Shown here in pieces: positions 1 to 11,800 of a stretch of DNA of 64,000 nucleotides (its first letter is position 1; each line of letters begins with the position of its first letter). Source of the DNA: Siderastrea siderea (taxonomy: Eukaryota > Cnidaria > Anthozoa > Scleractinia > Rhizangiidae); NCBI GenBank assembly GCA_964030785.1, contig OZ034968.1, positions 63,189,399 through 63,253,398 of the forward strand, given 5' to 3'. Under the pieces are notes generated by a model. The model searched no databases. It was not told the DNA's origin and worked only from the letters and a program-made list of their open reading frames with translations. Both the position numbers and the translations under genes were made by a program.

Positions 1-32
1 TCTACTGGATGGGATGCTAGTCCATCACAAGG

Positions 33-1340
33 CATCCTTGGAGACCCAGGGGTAGCTAGTCGGGACGACGGGATTTTCATGGGCGAAAGTTTACAACAAG
101 AGCGGGAGAGCCCCTGGGCACTTACTCTTACCGAACGAGTTCCAGAAGCGTTTGAAATCCCGCCTTCTGATTGGCCAGAAAAATATTTTTCTGGCCAATC
201 AGCAAAGAGGAACAGCTGGACGACTCTCATGTCTTCTTACACGAGGTTGGTTTCCTCATCGAACGCCATAGTAGCGTGGCCCGTTCGACGGGAACATTTT
301 TGAGGAGAGCTTCAGAAAAAATAAATAAATAAATAAACGAAGTCGAGGAAATCGCAAACTATAACGTGGCCGCAAGAAAACAAACACTGACAGGGAATTT
401 TTCACGGCGGACTTATTGAAGGTATCGTAAATTTTTAGAGCTAGCGACTTCCCCTTTCTCCAATGTAACTAATTATTTCTCCTTCTTCGTTGATCTTCGT
501 CTGAAACTTTCCATCTCTGATGCACGGGCCACGCAACTATGTTGATCGAGCGTGTCATGTCACGTACTAGAGAGAACTAGTTCTCTCTAGTACGTGACAT
601 GACGTCGCCTCGACCGTTAAGCAGAAAATCGCCCAGATCGGCCTCCAGAAGCTCGGAAAAGCAATAAAAACGCAGCAAACACATAGCAGGTAATGTTTTT
701 CAAACTGTATTTCCATTTTAATGCATTTTCAACGGAAAACCGCCGATTATTTTCGATCGAATTTCAGTTCCATACAAACACTCATATTTAATACGCTTTG
801 TTTAACTGTGGTTCCCACGCTCGAGCGACATAGTTGCGTGGCCCGTGCATCGGAGATTCCCGTGGAAAGTTTCAGATGTAGTTCAACGAACAAGGAGAAA
901 TAATTAGTAACATCGTTTACTCGAGTAAGGGGAAGTCGTCAGCTCTAAAAATTTACGATACCTTCAATAAGTCCGCCGTGAAAAATTCCCTGTCAGTGTT
1001 TGTTTTCTTGTGGCCACGTCATAGTTTGCGAATTCCTCGACTTTGTTTATTTATTATTTATTTTTTTTTTCTGAAGCTCTCCTCAAAAATGTTCCCGTTG
1101 AACGGGCCACGCTACTACGGCGTTCGATGAGGAAAACAACCTCGTGTAAGAAGACATGAGAGTCACCCGGCTGTTCCTCTTCGCTGATTGGCCAGAAAAA
1201 TATCAGAAGGCGGGATTTCAAACGCTCCTGGAACTCGTTCGGTAAGAGTAAGTGCCCAGGGGCTCTTCCGCTCTTGTTGTAAACCTTCGCCCATGAAAAT
1301 CCTGTCGTCCCGACTAGCTGCCCCTGGGTCTCCGAGGATG
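33..1340. mobile_element. MULE-like foldback element with long inverted arms
   Basis: The arms, roughly 33-549 and 818-1340, are inverted copies of each other; both ends begin CATCC(T/C)(T/C)GGAGACCCAGGGG when read inward. The element is flanked by a perfect 9-bp direct repeat, ATCACAAGG, at 24-32 and 1341-1349. A 9-bp duplication with terminal inverted repeats of about 500 bp is the classic signature of Mutator-like (MULE) elements, so I assign it there by structure only. No transposase is visible, so it is non-autonomous. The short open frames mirrored in the two arms are by-products of the inverted repeat. It lies in an intron of the TIA1-like gene. Confidence 0.8.
554..603. repeat. Perfect 50-bp palindrome inside the foldback element
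   Basis: The sequence reads GTCATGTCACGTACTAGAGA onward to the centre at 578/579 and then its exact reverse complement, with no spacer. It sits in the central region between the two long arms but not at their midpoint (about 687), so it is a separate symmetry from the arms. Confidence 0.9.
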
Positions 1341-1349
1341 ATCACAAGG

Positions 1350-2648
1350 TTACCTTCAGCATTTTAGCTTTCTCTAACAGTTTGCCAGTAGAAGAGAAAT
1401 ATTGTGGAGTGAAGTTTCCTGCTCCCAGAGAAAACACAACTGCAAGAACTGACTGTTGCATCAAACGTCCAAAGTATATACCACATGCCAAATGAAAGTG
1501 CTAGTTTGGACTCTCGTCAACTCTATGTGGTTCCAGTTCTTGTTTGACCCGGACTTAAAGGGGATGTTACATGGGATGATTTGCAACGATGATTTTTGCT
1601 GCATTATAAGTCGATGCCGTGTAATATGGGTTCATGGACGATTTTCTGCGCAATTTTTGCATTGCAAGGTTTTGAAGCTGGTTCAAAAACTTGCAATGCC
1701 AAATCACAAGTTTTGCTTGATTTGTTTCGTGTAACATATCTGTAGTCAACTTTTGCGCAACGCTATCCGCTACCCCAGTTGCACTAAAAATCGTCCTGTG
1801 TAACACAAATTAAAAATTAACCCTGAGTTGTGCTAAAAATCGTTGCTGCAAATCATCCCGCGTAACATCACCTTCAACTTTTAGTGCAACATTGTTGCAC
1901 TAAAAATCATCCTTGAGAATCATCCCGTGTAACATTACGGGCTGTATTGATAGTTTTTTTACGTAATAGAAAATAACAACACAGAGGATGTACAAAGGAA
2001 AAAGAATTATCTCCCTTTTGTTTCATCTGACCTAAGTTTCTATATAGCATTTAACTTTTCAAAATAACTTAAAGTAAGGAAATAAAGTAACCTTAAGTGT
2101 ACTTGGTCGAACTAGGCAAAAAACGAGCTTTCGTGATTAAATTGTTCCGCTGACAGAGAAATTTTACTACCGGAAGTTCGGCGGAAGAGGGCTTGCATAG
2201 CACGGAGTTCGTCCAATAAAAAACACGTTGTTCTATCAGGGATTTAAATTCATTATGTCAAATATTTTGTCCTGGTTATCATATTCAGTTACATGACCGG
2301 TAAATCGAGTTTGTCAAGTCGCGAACTATACATTGAACATGTTGAATATTAGCTGGTACGTTTCAAGTTAAATTAATGTTAGAAAACTTACAATTTCACG
2401 GAAACAAGGTATACACTACAATGACAAATTGTAGGACCTACAATTAAGAAATCAGCATCTAGCACTGATTAGCTAAAGAGCTAGCATGATGTTAATGACA
2501 ATGAGGGCGCCCTTTTACACAAAGCCTAACAAAACAAGAACACGTAAGCTAATAAAGACTGAATTCGCTGTAGCGTAGAAAAGATGCCGGCCGGTCCGAC
2601 TGCCCAAGACATACAACATTCAATGCACAACAACAAATAACGACTCAC
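1350..2648. other. Intron of TIA1-like gene, no gene seen
   Basis: Low-complexity intronic DNA containing several diverged copies of a short phrase like 'gcaacgatgattttt / aaaatcatcc' around 1570-1930, probably a decayed repeat. I looked for the next RNA-recognition-motif exon on the minus strand and did not find it, so the following exon should lie left of the window. Confidence 0.5.
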
Positions 2649-2745
2649 CTGATTGATCATCTTGCACCGTATAACTCTCCCACATTTTGAAAAAATGTCT
2701 TTGATAAACTGTTCAGTGCAACGGCGATCTAAGTTCCCTACATAG
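2649..2745 (-). CDS. TIA1-like exon 3 (RRM1 start)
   Basis: 97 nt, acceptor ctcttcag, donor gtgagt at 2643-2648. Encodes YVGNLDRRCTEQFIKDIFSK onward, ending CKMINQ. Confidence 0.8.
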
Positions 2746-2949
2746 CTGAAGAGAGGGAGAATCGAAAAAAATTGTCAACGACAGCGTGCAACTTCCTGAA
2801 CAACAAAACCAAAGATCTCCGATTCTGTCGAAATTCTTTTACTCACAGACTAGTTTTCTTGTCGTCGATATCCTCCTTGAAACAAAAACAGGGCTGGTTA
2901 GTAGGAAGAATGAGCGAAGAATTCGATTAACTCTCTTTTTACTCACCAT
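2649..2949 (-). CDS. TIA1/TIAR-type RNA-binding protein, N-terminal exons (partial)
   Basis: Three minus-strand exons join in phase: 2947-2949 (the ATG alone, followed directly by GTGAGT), 2847-2875 and 2649-2745. They encode M-EDIDDKKTSL-YVGNLDRRCTEQ and onward through FIKDIFSKCGRVIRCKMINQ. This is the start of a first RRM domain, with the RNP2 motif LYVGNL. The order (short acidic leader, TSLYVGNL, then a helix and a CKMI strand) matches the N terminus of TIA1/TIAL1, nuclear/cytoplasmic proteins that bind U-rich RNA in splicing and stress granules. RNP1 and the other RRMs must lie beyond the left edge. Splitting the start codon from the rest by an intron right after ATG is visible in the sequence. 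ELAV- or other TIA-related RRM proteins are the main alternative. Confidence 0.75.
2847..2875 (-). CDS. TIA1-like exon 2 (29-nt micro-exon)
   Basis: Acceptor gtttcaag, donor gtgagt at 2841-2846. Encodes EDIDDKKTS plus two bases of a Leu codon completed in exon 3. Confidence 0.7.
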
Positions 2950-3297
2950 TGTGGCCTTATCAAAAGATGGAATAGTACGGAGGGAAAATAAGGAGAAACC
3001 TGTGACTTACTGCGCATGCAACAGACAAATGACGTCACAAACCCTGCCGCTGAGAATGCTGGGGAAACTCGGGCATCATTCTTCGGTGCGCGTAATAACG
3101 AATAAAATAGCGTGATTTTTTGCAATCACCTATGGAGATAGACAGTAATCCTCTATCCTCTTCGGTCTTAACAGTCGATGAGGAGATAAGCATTTTTTAA
3201 ATTAAAACTCCTTGCCTGTGCGCGCGGTAGGTGATTTGCGTGCCGCGCGCAAGCTGAACCAAACTTAGCCTGCGAGCAGGCTCACTTAGTGGGTGAC

Positions 3298-3366
3298 AAC
3301 CTCGTTCCCAGGGTCTCTCTTCTTACCGTCCCCTCGGGAAGAAGAGAGACCCTAGGAATGAGGTTG
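3298..3366. repeat. Short hairpin element (CAACCTCGTTCCCAGGG family)
   Basis: Near-perfect inverted repeat: CAACCTCGTTCCCAGGG(TCTCTCTTCTT) against AAGAAGAGAGACCCTAGGAATGAGGTTG. A second member with the same terminal sequence lies at 63536-63608 beside a SEPSECS exon, so this is a dispersed family. Confidence 0.75.
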
Positions 3367-4466
3367 AGTGCGTGATTCGCGATTCGCGCGAGTATCTTGG
3401 CGGTGGAAGTTGGCGAGAAGAATGGGGCGATGAAAAGTGAGCCTGCACGAAAGCCAGGAACTTTGAATTCTCCGCGTTCGTCCACGAACGCAGCATTCTG
3501 ATTGGTTTGAAATGACACGCGATGACAGACTTAATTATTGTGTCAAATAACAAGCAAGGTGGTGTTATTGTTTGTCACCTTTCTCGGTTTTTTAGACTGC
3601 GAGCAGTCTCTTTCTTTTCCTAATTTTAGCGAGAAGGAAAATAGGACGACTGCTCGCACTCTATCGGTTTTTCAATCCATTCAATTTCTTAATGTGACTC
3701 GGCTGGTTGCGTCTGGTTAGCGATTGCGGTTTTGTGTCATTTTTTGGAATATCAGCCACGTTTAATTTGTTTAGGTTATTGGAGCCTGGTTTTAGTGCGT
3801 GGTAGTTTTCAAGCCTCTCGTAGGATCTGTATCATTTTATTTGACCATCCAATGGGCATTATCTTGCAGTCTTTGTTACTCCGACTTCGGTTATTTGTTA
3901 TTGTGGGAAGGCGGTATAAAGGCGCCGCCACCCCCAAAGGCGGTATAAATGGAACCATTGACATAGTTTCCTACTGATTTTGTGTGCTACCATTTTCGTG
4001 TAATTAGGACCCAAGTTTTCACTAGCTTAGTAAGTAATACTAATGAGTATGGCCGGCTACCTGGATGGGCTAATTCGGCCTTAGCAACTTTTATCCTCTT
4101 TATTTTCCAGTTACGTGACCAATTATTATTTAGAAAGTATCACGTATGGCCAATGACTTCTGTAAACTCGACAAGGACCACCTGTTCAATTGATGGCTGG
4201 ATCTTCGTCTAGACCGGGATCAGCAATGGACTAGATAAAACAACTTCAAACAGGCAAAGCTGATCGAACAGCTAGTATTTTAATAGGATTGCAAACCTCC
4301 ACACCAGAAAAACACGTTACGTTACTTATCTTGGATTTTTGCGCTATAGAAATAATAAAGTTATGTTATCTGATCGGCCTGGATAACTTTGACTCTTAAC
4401 ATATTTTATACAACCTTGAAGAGTTTTTTGAAAGACCGTTATAAATAAAAATAGATTCAAATTTCG

Positions 4467-4515
4467 TATTATTATTATTATTATTATTATTATTCGAGCA
4501 CCAATAATAATAATA

Positions 4516-4563
<48 letters not shown>

Positions 4564-4581
4564 TATTATTATTATTATTAC
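4467..4581. repeat. (ATT)n/(AAT)n/(ATT)n microsatellite
   Basis: Three consecutive triplet tracts of alternating orientation. They can fold back on one another. Confidence 0.9.
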
Positions 4582-5731
4582 TATTAATGCACTTCAATTA
4601 GGACCCTAAGCAACCACGAAACCGACCATAACGACAACGAGAACATGAATAGTTCTGCCGTGTGTTGGCACATTACTTTGCCGTGGCACATTACTTTGCT
4701 GTGCTCTGCTCCGCTTCAACACGAATGGTCAAAGTTATTAAGAAAGAATGTGAACCCACTACGGTCATTGCCACCGCAGCATGCGTTTTCGTGGGTTTTG
4801 CGGGTGTTGGAAGCATTTTTCGCTGTTTGGCCGTATGAAAAACTACGGTGAAGTTTCCTTTCTCTATCTCAACTTTGACACCGTCCCTACAGACACAGCT
4901 CTCGGACAGATAAGGCCAAACCAGACAAACTGAACGAGTTGGTAAGAGACGCTTTTCTTGGCGACGCCTTCCTGGTCGCTTAAGTTCCTGATGAAAGGGA
5001 CCTTAAGCAACAAGAGGGCTGAGTTCCCGGATGTCACGGACGGTACTTGACTTCCCGGATGCGACGGATGGTACTGAACCGGAAGTCTACATTTTCCTTT
5101 TTTGGTGCTTATCTGCTTCACGCCACGAACAGTAGAGCTCATTTTTGATGTTTGTGGCTTGACTCTCTGACTCGAGAACACACAAAAAGGCAAACAATTG
5201 ACTTCCAGTTCTCCCTTGTGATCTCCGGGAAGTCAAAATTCTCGTTGCTTAAGGTCCCTAAATGCCCACTCTGCACTTTGGTCATGTGACTCATCCATTT
5301 CCGCCCCTCTATTTCCCGTTCGCAGCCTACAACACGCGTGTATTTAAGATCACTAATATTTTTAAAGATTAAGAGTTATCCGTATATCGAAATTGTTCGT
5401 CGAGGCCTCCCATGAGGACTTGTCTTCGAAGGAGTCATTGCATGTTAAACCTTTTCCCAGAGTCCAGAACAAATTCGTCCTACATGATTCTGCCTTCTGA
5501 AGTCTTGAAGTGTCACCATCCGGATGAAAGCTATATTGAACAGTACTTTGGTTCAGTACAGTTTGTTTTTCAATATTTTCTATGACATATTCTCAGTATT
5601 CTCCAGTGTCGAACTTTGCAGAAGCTTCCACAAGAACAATTACATTAGATGCTTTGCTTCTCATTATCGGCAGAATAGTAAATTCGTCGTGACGTATTCC
5701 ACTGATCCCCTCCGCGCAAACCAAAGACCCT

Positions 5732-5805
5732 TTATGGTTCAAATTCTTTCATATTTTTGGCGATCGTTGACAGTTGAATATTGCTGGTTCCCTCGTATAT
5801 AGCAC
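5732..5805 (-). CDS. ACADSB: ACADSB-like exon 12 with catalytic Glu and stop
   Basis: 74 nt after acceptor cacttag. Completes the Gly codon and encodes [20 protein letters not shown], then FEP and TAA. The Glu of IYEG is the catalytic base by family knowledge. Confidence 0.93.
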
Positions 5806-8800
5806 CTAAGTGAGAAGGAGAAGAACAAAGTCACGTTTCGCAGAAACGGCTTATCTTGTCGTAATTAGACTAACATAACTGAAGTTAGCAAAACCCAGTA
5901 AAGACTATTGATAAAACTCGAAGTCTTACTGGGTTCAGGGGGGCTGTCTAATTTTAGATTATCCACACCGGGATTACCTCGTCAAAAATTGTTAAAAACA
6001 CTAGAAACTTCAATCAACATTCTGTAGCGAATAGACCAGTTCCTGTGTTACGTAAAAGCGTTTGCTTATTTTGTTGCTATTGACTTTAAAAGTTAAACAG
6101 TTTAATAGTTAGTTAAACAGTTGAGCAATTATCTCGAGCTTTCAGTTATTTTCAAATAGTCACTTTTCGACTTCATTTTCTTAACAGACAATAGAATAAT
6201 CAATGATAGAAAAAGAAAAATAGGCTGAAAAGAGTTGACGATATCATGGCGCAATTAATCATGGCGCCAAAAAAAACGTATCGATACATCGTGGCGCAAA
6301 AAGCGCATTCTCGCGAAAGAAGTGACGTTGTGAGTAAGATTCTGCAGCATAAGACTACAATGGAGAATCGCCCCCAACCCCCATTCCCGATGGGCGCTAG
6401 ATCATAGAATTCACGTGTGTTTTTTCTAACACCGCACGGCGGAAAGGGATGACATACAGCGAAGATGGCTTCCTTTCTAAGAAAACAACATGACAGTGGA
6501 GACAAGGCTAAGGGAACCCTTGCCCCTAACCCTTTAATTCCCAATAGTGACAAGCATCTAATCTCTGCTTACAATATCACAACTTGATCAAACAAGCAGA
6601 TCATGAGAATAAAGGAGATGATCAAAGATAAAATGTTTTGATGTATAAAAAAAATTATCCCAACTAGTTCCATAAGAAATATATGGCAAGTTAGGTACGT
6701 TGATATCGGGGCTTAAAGGATTAAATCCTAGCCCCCGCCCCTTATTTGTTGGCTTCCGCCTCTTTACGCCTTTCCGAATGCAAAATATTATGCACTGTTC
6801 TGTCATTTTTTTTCCTGTTATCTCCTGCTTCCCGACACCCTGCTTCCTCTACACTTCCCCCCCCCCCCTCAGGGTTCTTGCTCCTTGCCCTTCCCCTCTC
6901 TTGTTCCCCTCCACAAGGCTTAAATCGGCTATCTTAAGGTCAGAGGTCCAATACAATAACCACAGTCTCGTACCCAGTCGCTATGTATGATTCTGGGGGA
7001 AAGGGAGAGCAGATTGGATTCTACTGAGGCGCGCGGGGTGACATGGGACAATCTCTCCCTTTCCCCCAGAATCATATATAGCGACTGGGTAAGAGACTGC
7101 AATAACCATACTCAAAACATAAGCTTCAACAAACATGAATGTGGCTTGTAACTCCCTAAGGTAGATTTCAGGAAGATGTAAGGTAAATTTGACATAGATT
7201 TAACCCTCAAACAGCAAGACAATGACTGACCTATTTTACAGTCTCGGTAGAATTTCTCCACTGGATATTGTTTGGAGAAACCAACACCACCCATCATCTC
7301 AATGCACTTGGATGTCGTCAGGGCGGCCACCTGATCAAAAACAAAACAAGTGTTTTTGTTTGTTTGTTTGTTTGTTTGTTTATTTGTTTCATTTAAGAAA
7401 AATGTTGGAATACAAATTGTAAAACATGGCATTTCTTGAACTTTTAATTCTGAAGTGCAAGAAGTCTTTTTTTTACGTTTTTCTCTACTGCCAATCATTG
7501 CACCAGATCCTTATATAGAAGTCAAATCAACGGGGTAAAAAGGTCAAGTTCGTGCGCTACGATCGGAGGACTTCCATGCATCTTGTCGGTTTCTATTGTT
7601 CACGGTTCCGTGGTTCTCGATACAGCTGTGATTGACAGTAAAAGGCGCAATCGTTAGTTGGGTTTCGAATTTTATAGTTGGCGTCTTATTGAAAGGTGCA
7701 ATAAATCTGGGATTAGGGTAAACCTCAAACTGAGCTGTACCTCGCTCGCATAGTATTTCGCCATGGCAGCTTCTCGTAGGAAGGGGAGTCCAGCCTCCTT
7801 TCTCCTCGCTGCATTGTAAACCAACAGTCGAGCAGCTTCAATTTGCGTTAACACGTGTGCAAGCTGATGATTGACCGCCTGAAAAACAAACAAACAAACA
7901 AGTGACACAATGGTTTATAAAATATGCGCTATCGTATTGATAATACTATTCACACAAAATGTTTAGAGAAAAGCTAACCAGCCCAAAGGTGGCCCAAGCT
8001 CACGATCTGATGGTAAAAACGTGACTCTTACTTGTAAGTGGTATTCTTGATTTATAGCCTTTGTATGGGAAATTCACTTAGGTTCTCAAAATGCTAAAAT
8101 ATGTCACAAATGTGGAAATAAACTGCAATTACCTCAATATAGGGTCATGTTTGTGCCTTCAGTGTAATTTGGGCGCAATTTGTGGCGATTTTTGGTTTTG
8201 AGTAGTTCGCGGCACTGTTTCCCCACAGATGACACAGATGAACCCGATGTAGATCGTGAGCTTGGTTTCCCTGTGACCACCCCTGAGGCCGCTCTTCTTA
8301 CAACTACAAGAACAGTTGATTCTTACCTGAAAGTCCCAGATCTTCTGTCCAAACTGCTTTCTTTCATGTGTGTAAGGGACTGTGCAATTTAAACAGCCTT
8401 CAGCAAGTCCAAGCATCTAAGAACAAACGAAGAAAGTACAGTAAAAAAGTAAAAAGTAAAGTAGCCTTATTTACACGATATGAGAATAAAGCCAGAATCT
8501 TGGGGGCCATGTATGTTAAACAAATATTTGATTTGGCTACCAGTACTGACAAAGTGTAGAGGACTTGAACTCGAGACAACCAAAGACACATCAGCCAGTA
8601 GCAGGGAGAGGGATTTAAACCCGGAACAAGTCCTGCGCCCTAAGACAATGCAACTGACTGTATGTCACGCTTTACTAAACTTGCATCACCATGTCACGCA
8701 TGAAGGTAAACTGCCATTCATCTTTCCATTAGAGTTCAATTCGTGGAATAAATGAAATGCCGTTTACAGCACTTTAACCCTTAAAGCCCCAATAGTGATC

Positions 8801-11800
8801 AGCATCAAATTTCTCCTTATCATATCAGTGCATTATAACACAGAAAGGTCATGAGAACTGGGGAAATGATCAAAGACGAATTGTCTTGATGTTTCGACAA
8901 GTTCTCCGAATTAGTGCTCAATGAAGTGTATGGAGACCAGTAAGGAGAATTTGAATAATGATGCTAGGGCTTAAAGAGTTAACATGGCCACCCACTTGTG
9001 CAACGTGTTCGAATGTGCGCTCTTGTTCCCCTTCAATAGGATCATCCTTGTTGACAATTCGATGAAAAAAAGAAAGCGAGATATTCAGCTACACGACAAG
9101 TTCCGCTTTTCTTGGGCCTTTTTAGTGCACTGCAGATCGGACGTGAATGCAGGCTTTCACATTAGTTTTTTTTTTTTCACTCAAAAACAATTTTATCCAT
9201 GATTTTCTCTGCTGTACGGATAGTCACATAACGTCAGTGCGTTAATTCTAAGTAACCACCTTAATTGGCGCGATGTCCCATATGTCTAAAGAATTTGCTC
9301 ATCTGGCATAGTTAAGTAACTGGTGTTCATTGCGATGAAGCTCAAAATCTAGTTTTGCCATAAACGATTTTTTCTACCTCAGACAATGAGCGGCAAAAGG
9401 GTTAGACATTTCCATTTTGAAGAGTATTTTTACACTACTAAACTGCACTCTCTGCGCAAAATATCCCCCCCTCACCCCAAGCAATGTTGTTTGATTTGTT
9501 GCACAAACGTCGAACTTTGTAGCAGTTCAAGCAGCACAACATTGAATAGGGGAGGGGGATATAAGAGTGGTTTCAACGCTCTCGAAGTCGTAGCAAGAAA
9601 AATACACGTGCCAAGCGCTAATTTTGGTAGGGTATGAACTACTTTTGTCGTTCACTGGCTAGGATCAGCGATGTCGGAGACACCGTGTCTGATAATAAAG
9701 AAAGAAAGATGGTAAATTTTGAACTCAGAAAAAAGTCGGAAAGATGGAATATTTAGTTGTCAGGAGCGTGGGACAAGGAAAAAAATCTGAGTCCCCGACG
9801 GCAATTGAACCCGTGTCCTCACGTACACCGGTCGGGCACTCTAACCACTGAGCTACTGGGAGACTCGTGACGAGTAAGATCGTATTTACTTTAATGGCAT
9901 TCACAAGGAAATGAATTCCGACCTCTCTTTCGCCTTCTTATGTAATAAGAATCACTCACCTGAGCTCCAATCCCAATTCGTCCTTCATTGAGGCACTCAA
10001 TAGCATACTTGTATCCATGACCAACCTGACCAAGAACCAAACTCTCCGGTACCTACAGAATCATACAAAGATTTCAGTGACTGTACGGTGTTTCTAAGGT
10101 CAGTAAGGATAAAAACAGTCCTCGTTAAGTTTCTCGATAAAAAATCAGGGATGAAGCTTTTAATTAGAGCATGTAAATGGAAAACTTCTAATTACAAGCA
10201 GAGAAACAAAGCTTATATGAGGACATTGTTAACTGAGTTATCTCTGCCTCCATAATAGACTTCTGGGCCCGGCTATTCAAAAACTGGAAAACGCTAAACT
10301 GGATTTACAATTGAACCAAGGTTCCTGTTTCACTTAGTCAGAAGAGTTTTCACAGCAGATTCCAAGTGGCCGTTTGAAAGCAACCAAAGTCATAATGTAG
10401 GGCAAAAAAGATTCACAGGAATCCGTATCATTTGGCTACAAAACTGACTTCAAAGTTGACGCTAAACCTGGATTAGCTTGATCTTGCTTTGAACAACTTG
10501 ACCCTGCCTAGTGAAAGGAATTCAAACTCCTAATTCCAGTGCTGTGTTCTTTTTTTTTGCCCAGTTAAAATGTTAGCCTATTTTCAAACTGTGAAATGAC
10601 ATTTATGAAAAACTCACGGTGGCCCTAGTACAACGGAGTAGGAAAAAAAACACGAGCAGCCAGGAACAACAAATCTGCTCTGGTCCAAGCTCTTTTTAAT
10701 TGTACATTTCAGACATTTATTTCCTAAAAATCACACACTTCTTAATCCTTTAAGCCTCAATAGTGATCAGCGTCAAATTTCTCCTCATCATATCAGTGCA
10801 TTATAACACAGACAGGTCATGTGAATTTGGCAAATTATATGATCCTCACAGATGAACTGTCATGATGCTTAAGGTGATTCCATCGAAAAAGAAGTTGTAA
10901 TGAGAATTTGTTGAAACTTTGCACAGTTACTAATTACACCTAGTACATTAAAAAAATAAAATAAAAAGAGGGGGTCACCGTGTCTGATTTCACGCTGCGG
11001 GGCTATAGTATATAGGTACTTTGCTATCTTTAGACAGCAATATTAAAAAAACCTATCCTTGTACTAGAGACACCCATTACTTCAACAAAGTTATAACTAG
11101 CAATGAAATATAAGCATTTTTCTTATGATAGAAGTACAATGTTACAGTAAAACGCCTTATATTGCCGTAACAATGAAACTAATTTGAAATAATAGGCAAA
11201 TCGAGCGTCCGCACGGTTCCAGTGAAACGCCTAAAATCTGGCTGTAATAGTGAATCAACCGGAATATTTCAAAATTGAATAATGAAAAGTTCTTCAAATT
11301 TGAATACATCATGTAAAGTCGTATTTTCCTCAAATAAATGGAATAAAAAAGTGGGGTCGCCGAGTTCGTTTAGGAGAAAACGACCATTTATTTCTATGAA
11401 CAGCTCAACTTCCATAGAAAACCTATCAAGTTCCGAACGTGCGCGCGCTCGTGCACGCGCTAATCACGCAAAAAATGATGCACAGAAAGGATGCGCAATG
11501 CAATTGAATGGAATCACCTTAAACAGGTTTTCCCAATTGGTAATCAATAAAATCTATGGAGACCAGTAAGGAGAAATTGCTGGGGCTTAAAGGGTTAATT
11601 TCAGTTGCAAGAAGTTTTTATTCGAAAATTATTCTACAAATACTTATCAATTACTGGATGAGGTAGAGCACGATAGCGAGAATTATGGCCATCACAGAGT
11701 GATTATTCCATTCTGAGTCGGCCAAATAGCATCACCATTCAAATAGCATTCTGAGTCGGCCAAATAGCAAAATGCTACATTTTGCAGCAACTATGCCAGA

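Larger units (their letters stand above)
2950..5731. other. Intergenic region between TIA1-like 5' end and ACADSB-like 3' end
   Basis: Presumably contains the TIA1-like 5' UTR and promoter (just right of 2949) and the ACADSB-like 3' UTR (left of 5732). It also holds three small hairpin repeats: 3298-3366, 3595-3660 (actgcgagcagtctc against gactgctcgca) and a GGCGGTATAAA pair around 3908-3950. The triplet microsatellite at 4467-4581 is here too. I see no convincing additional gene. Confidence 0.6.

Noticed and set aside
1163..1345. Open frame mirrored by one at 79-303
   Set aside because: Both are the two arms of the same inverted repeat. No conserved protein features.
4864..5193. 109-codon minus-strand frame upstream of the ACADSB-like 3' end
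   Set aside because: No motif, low-complexity neighbourhood, no splice or homology support.
5887..5934. Hairpin aacccagtaaagact / agtcttactgggtt
   Set aside because: A 14-bp stem in an intron, 80 bp upstream of the last ACADSB-like exon. Likely a repeat relic; no known structured RNA recognised.
6200..6553. 117-codon minus-strand frame
   Set aside because: Lies in the last ACADSB-like intron and partly overlaps a MITE. No coding features.
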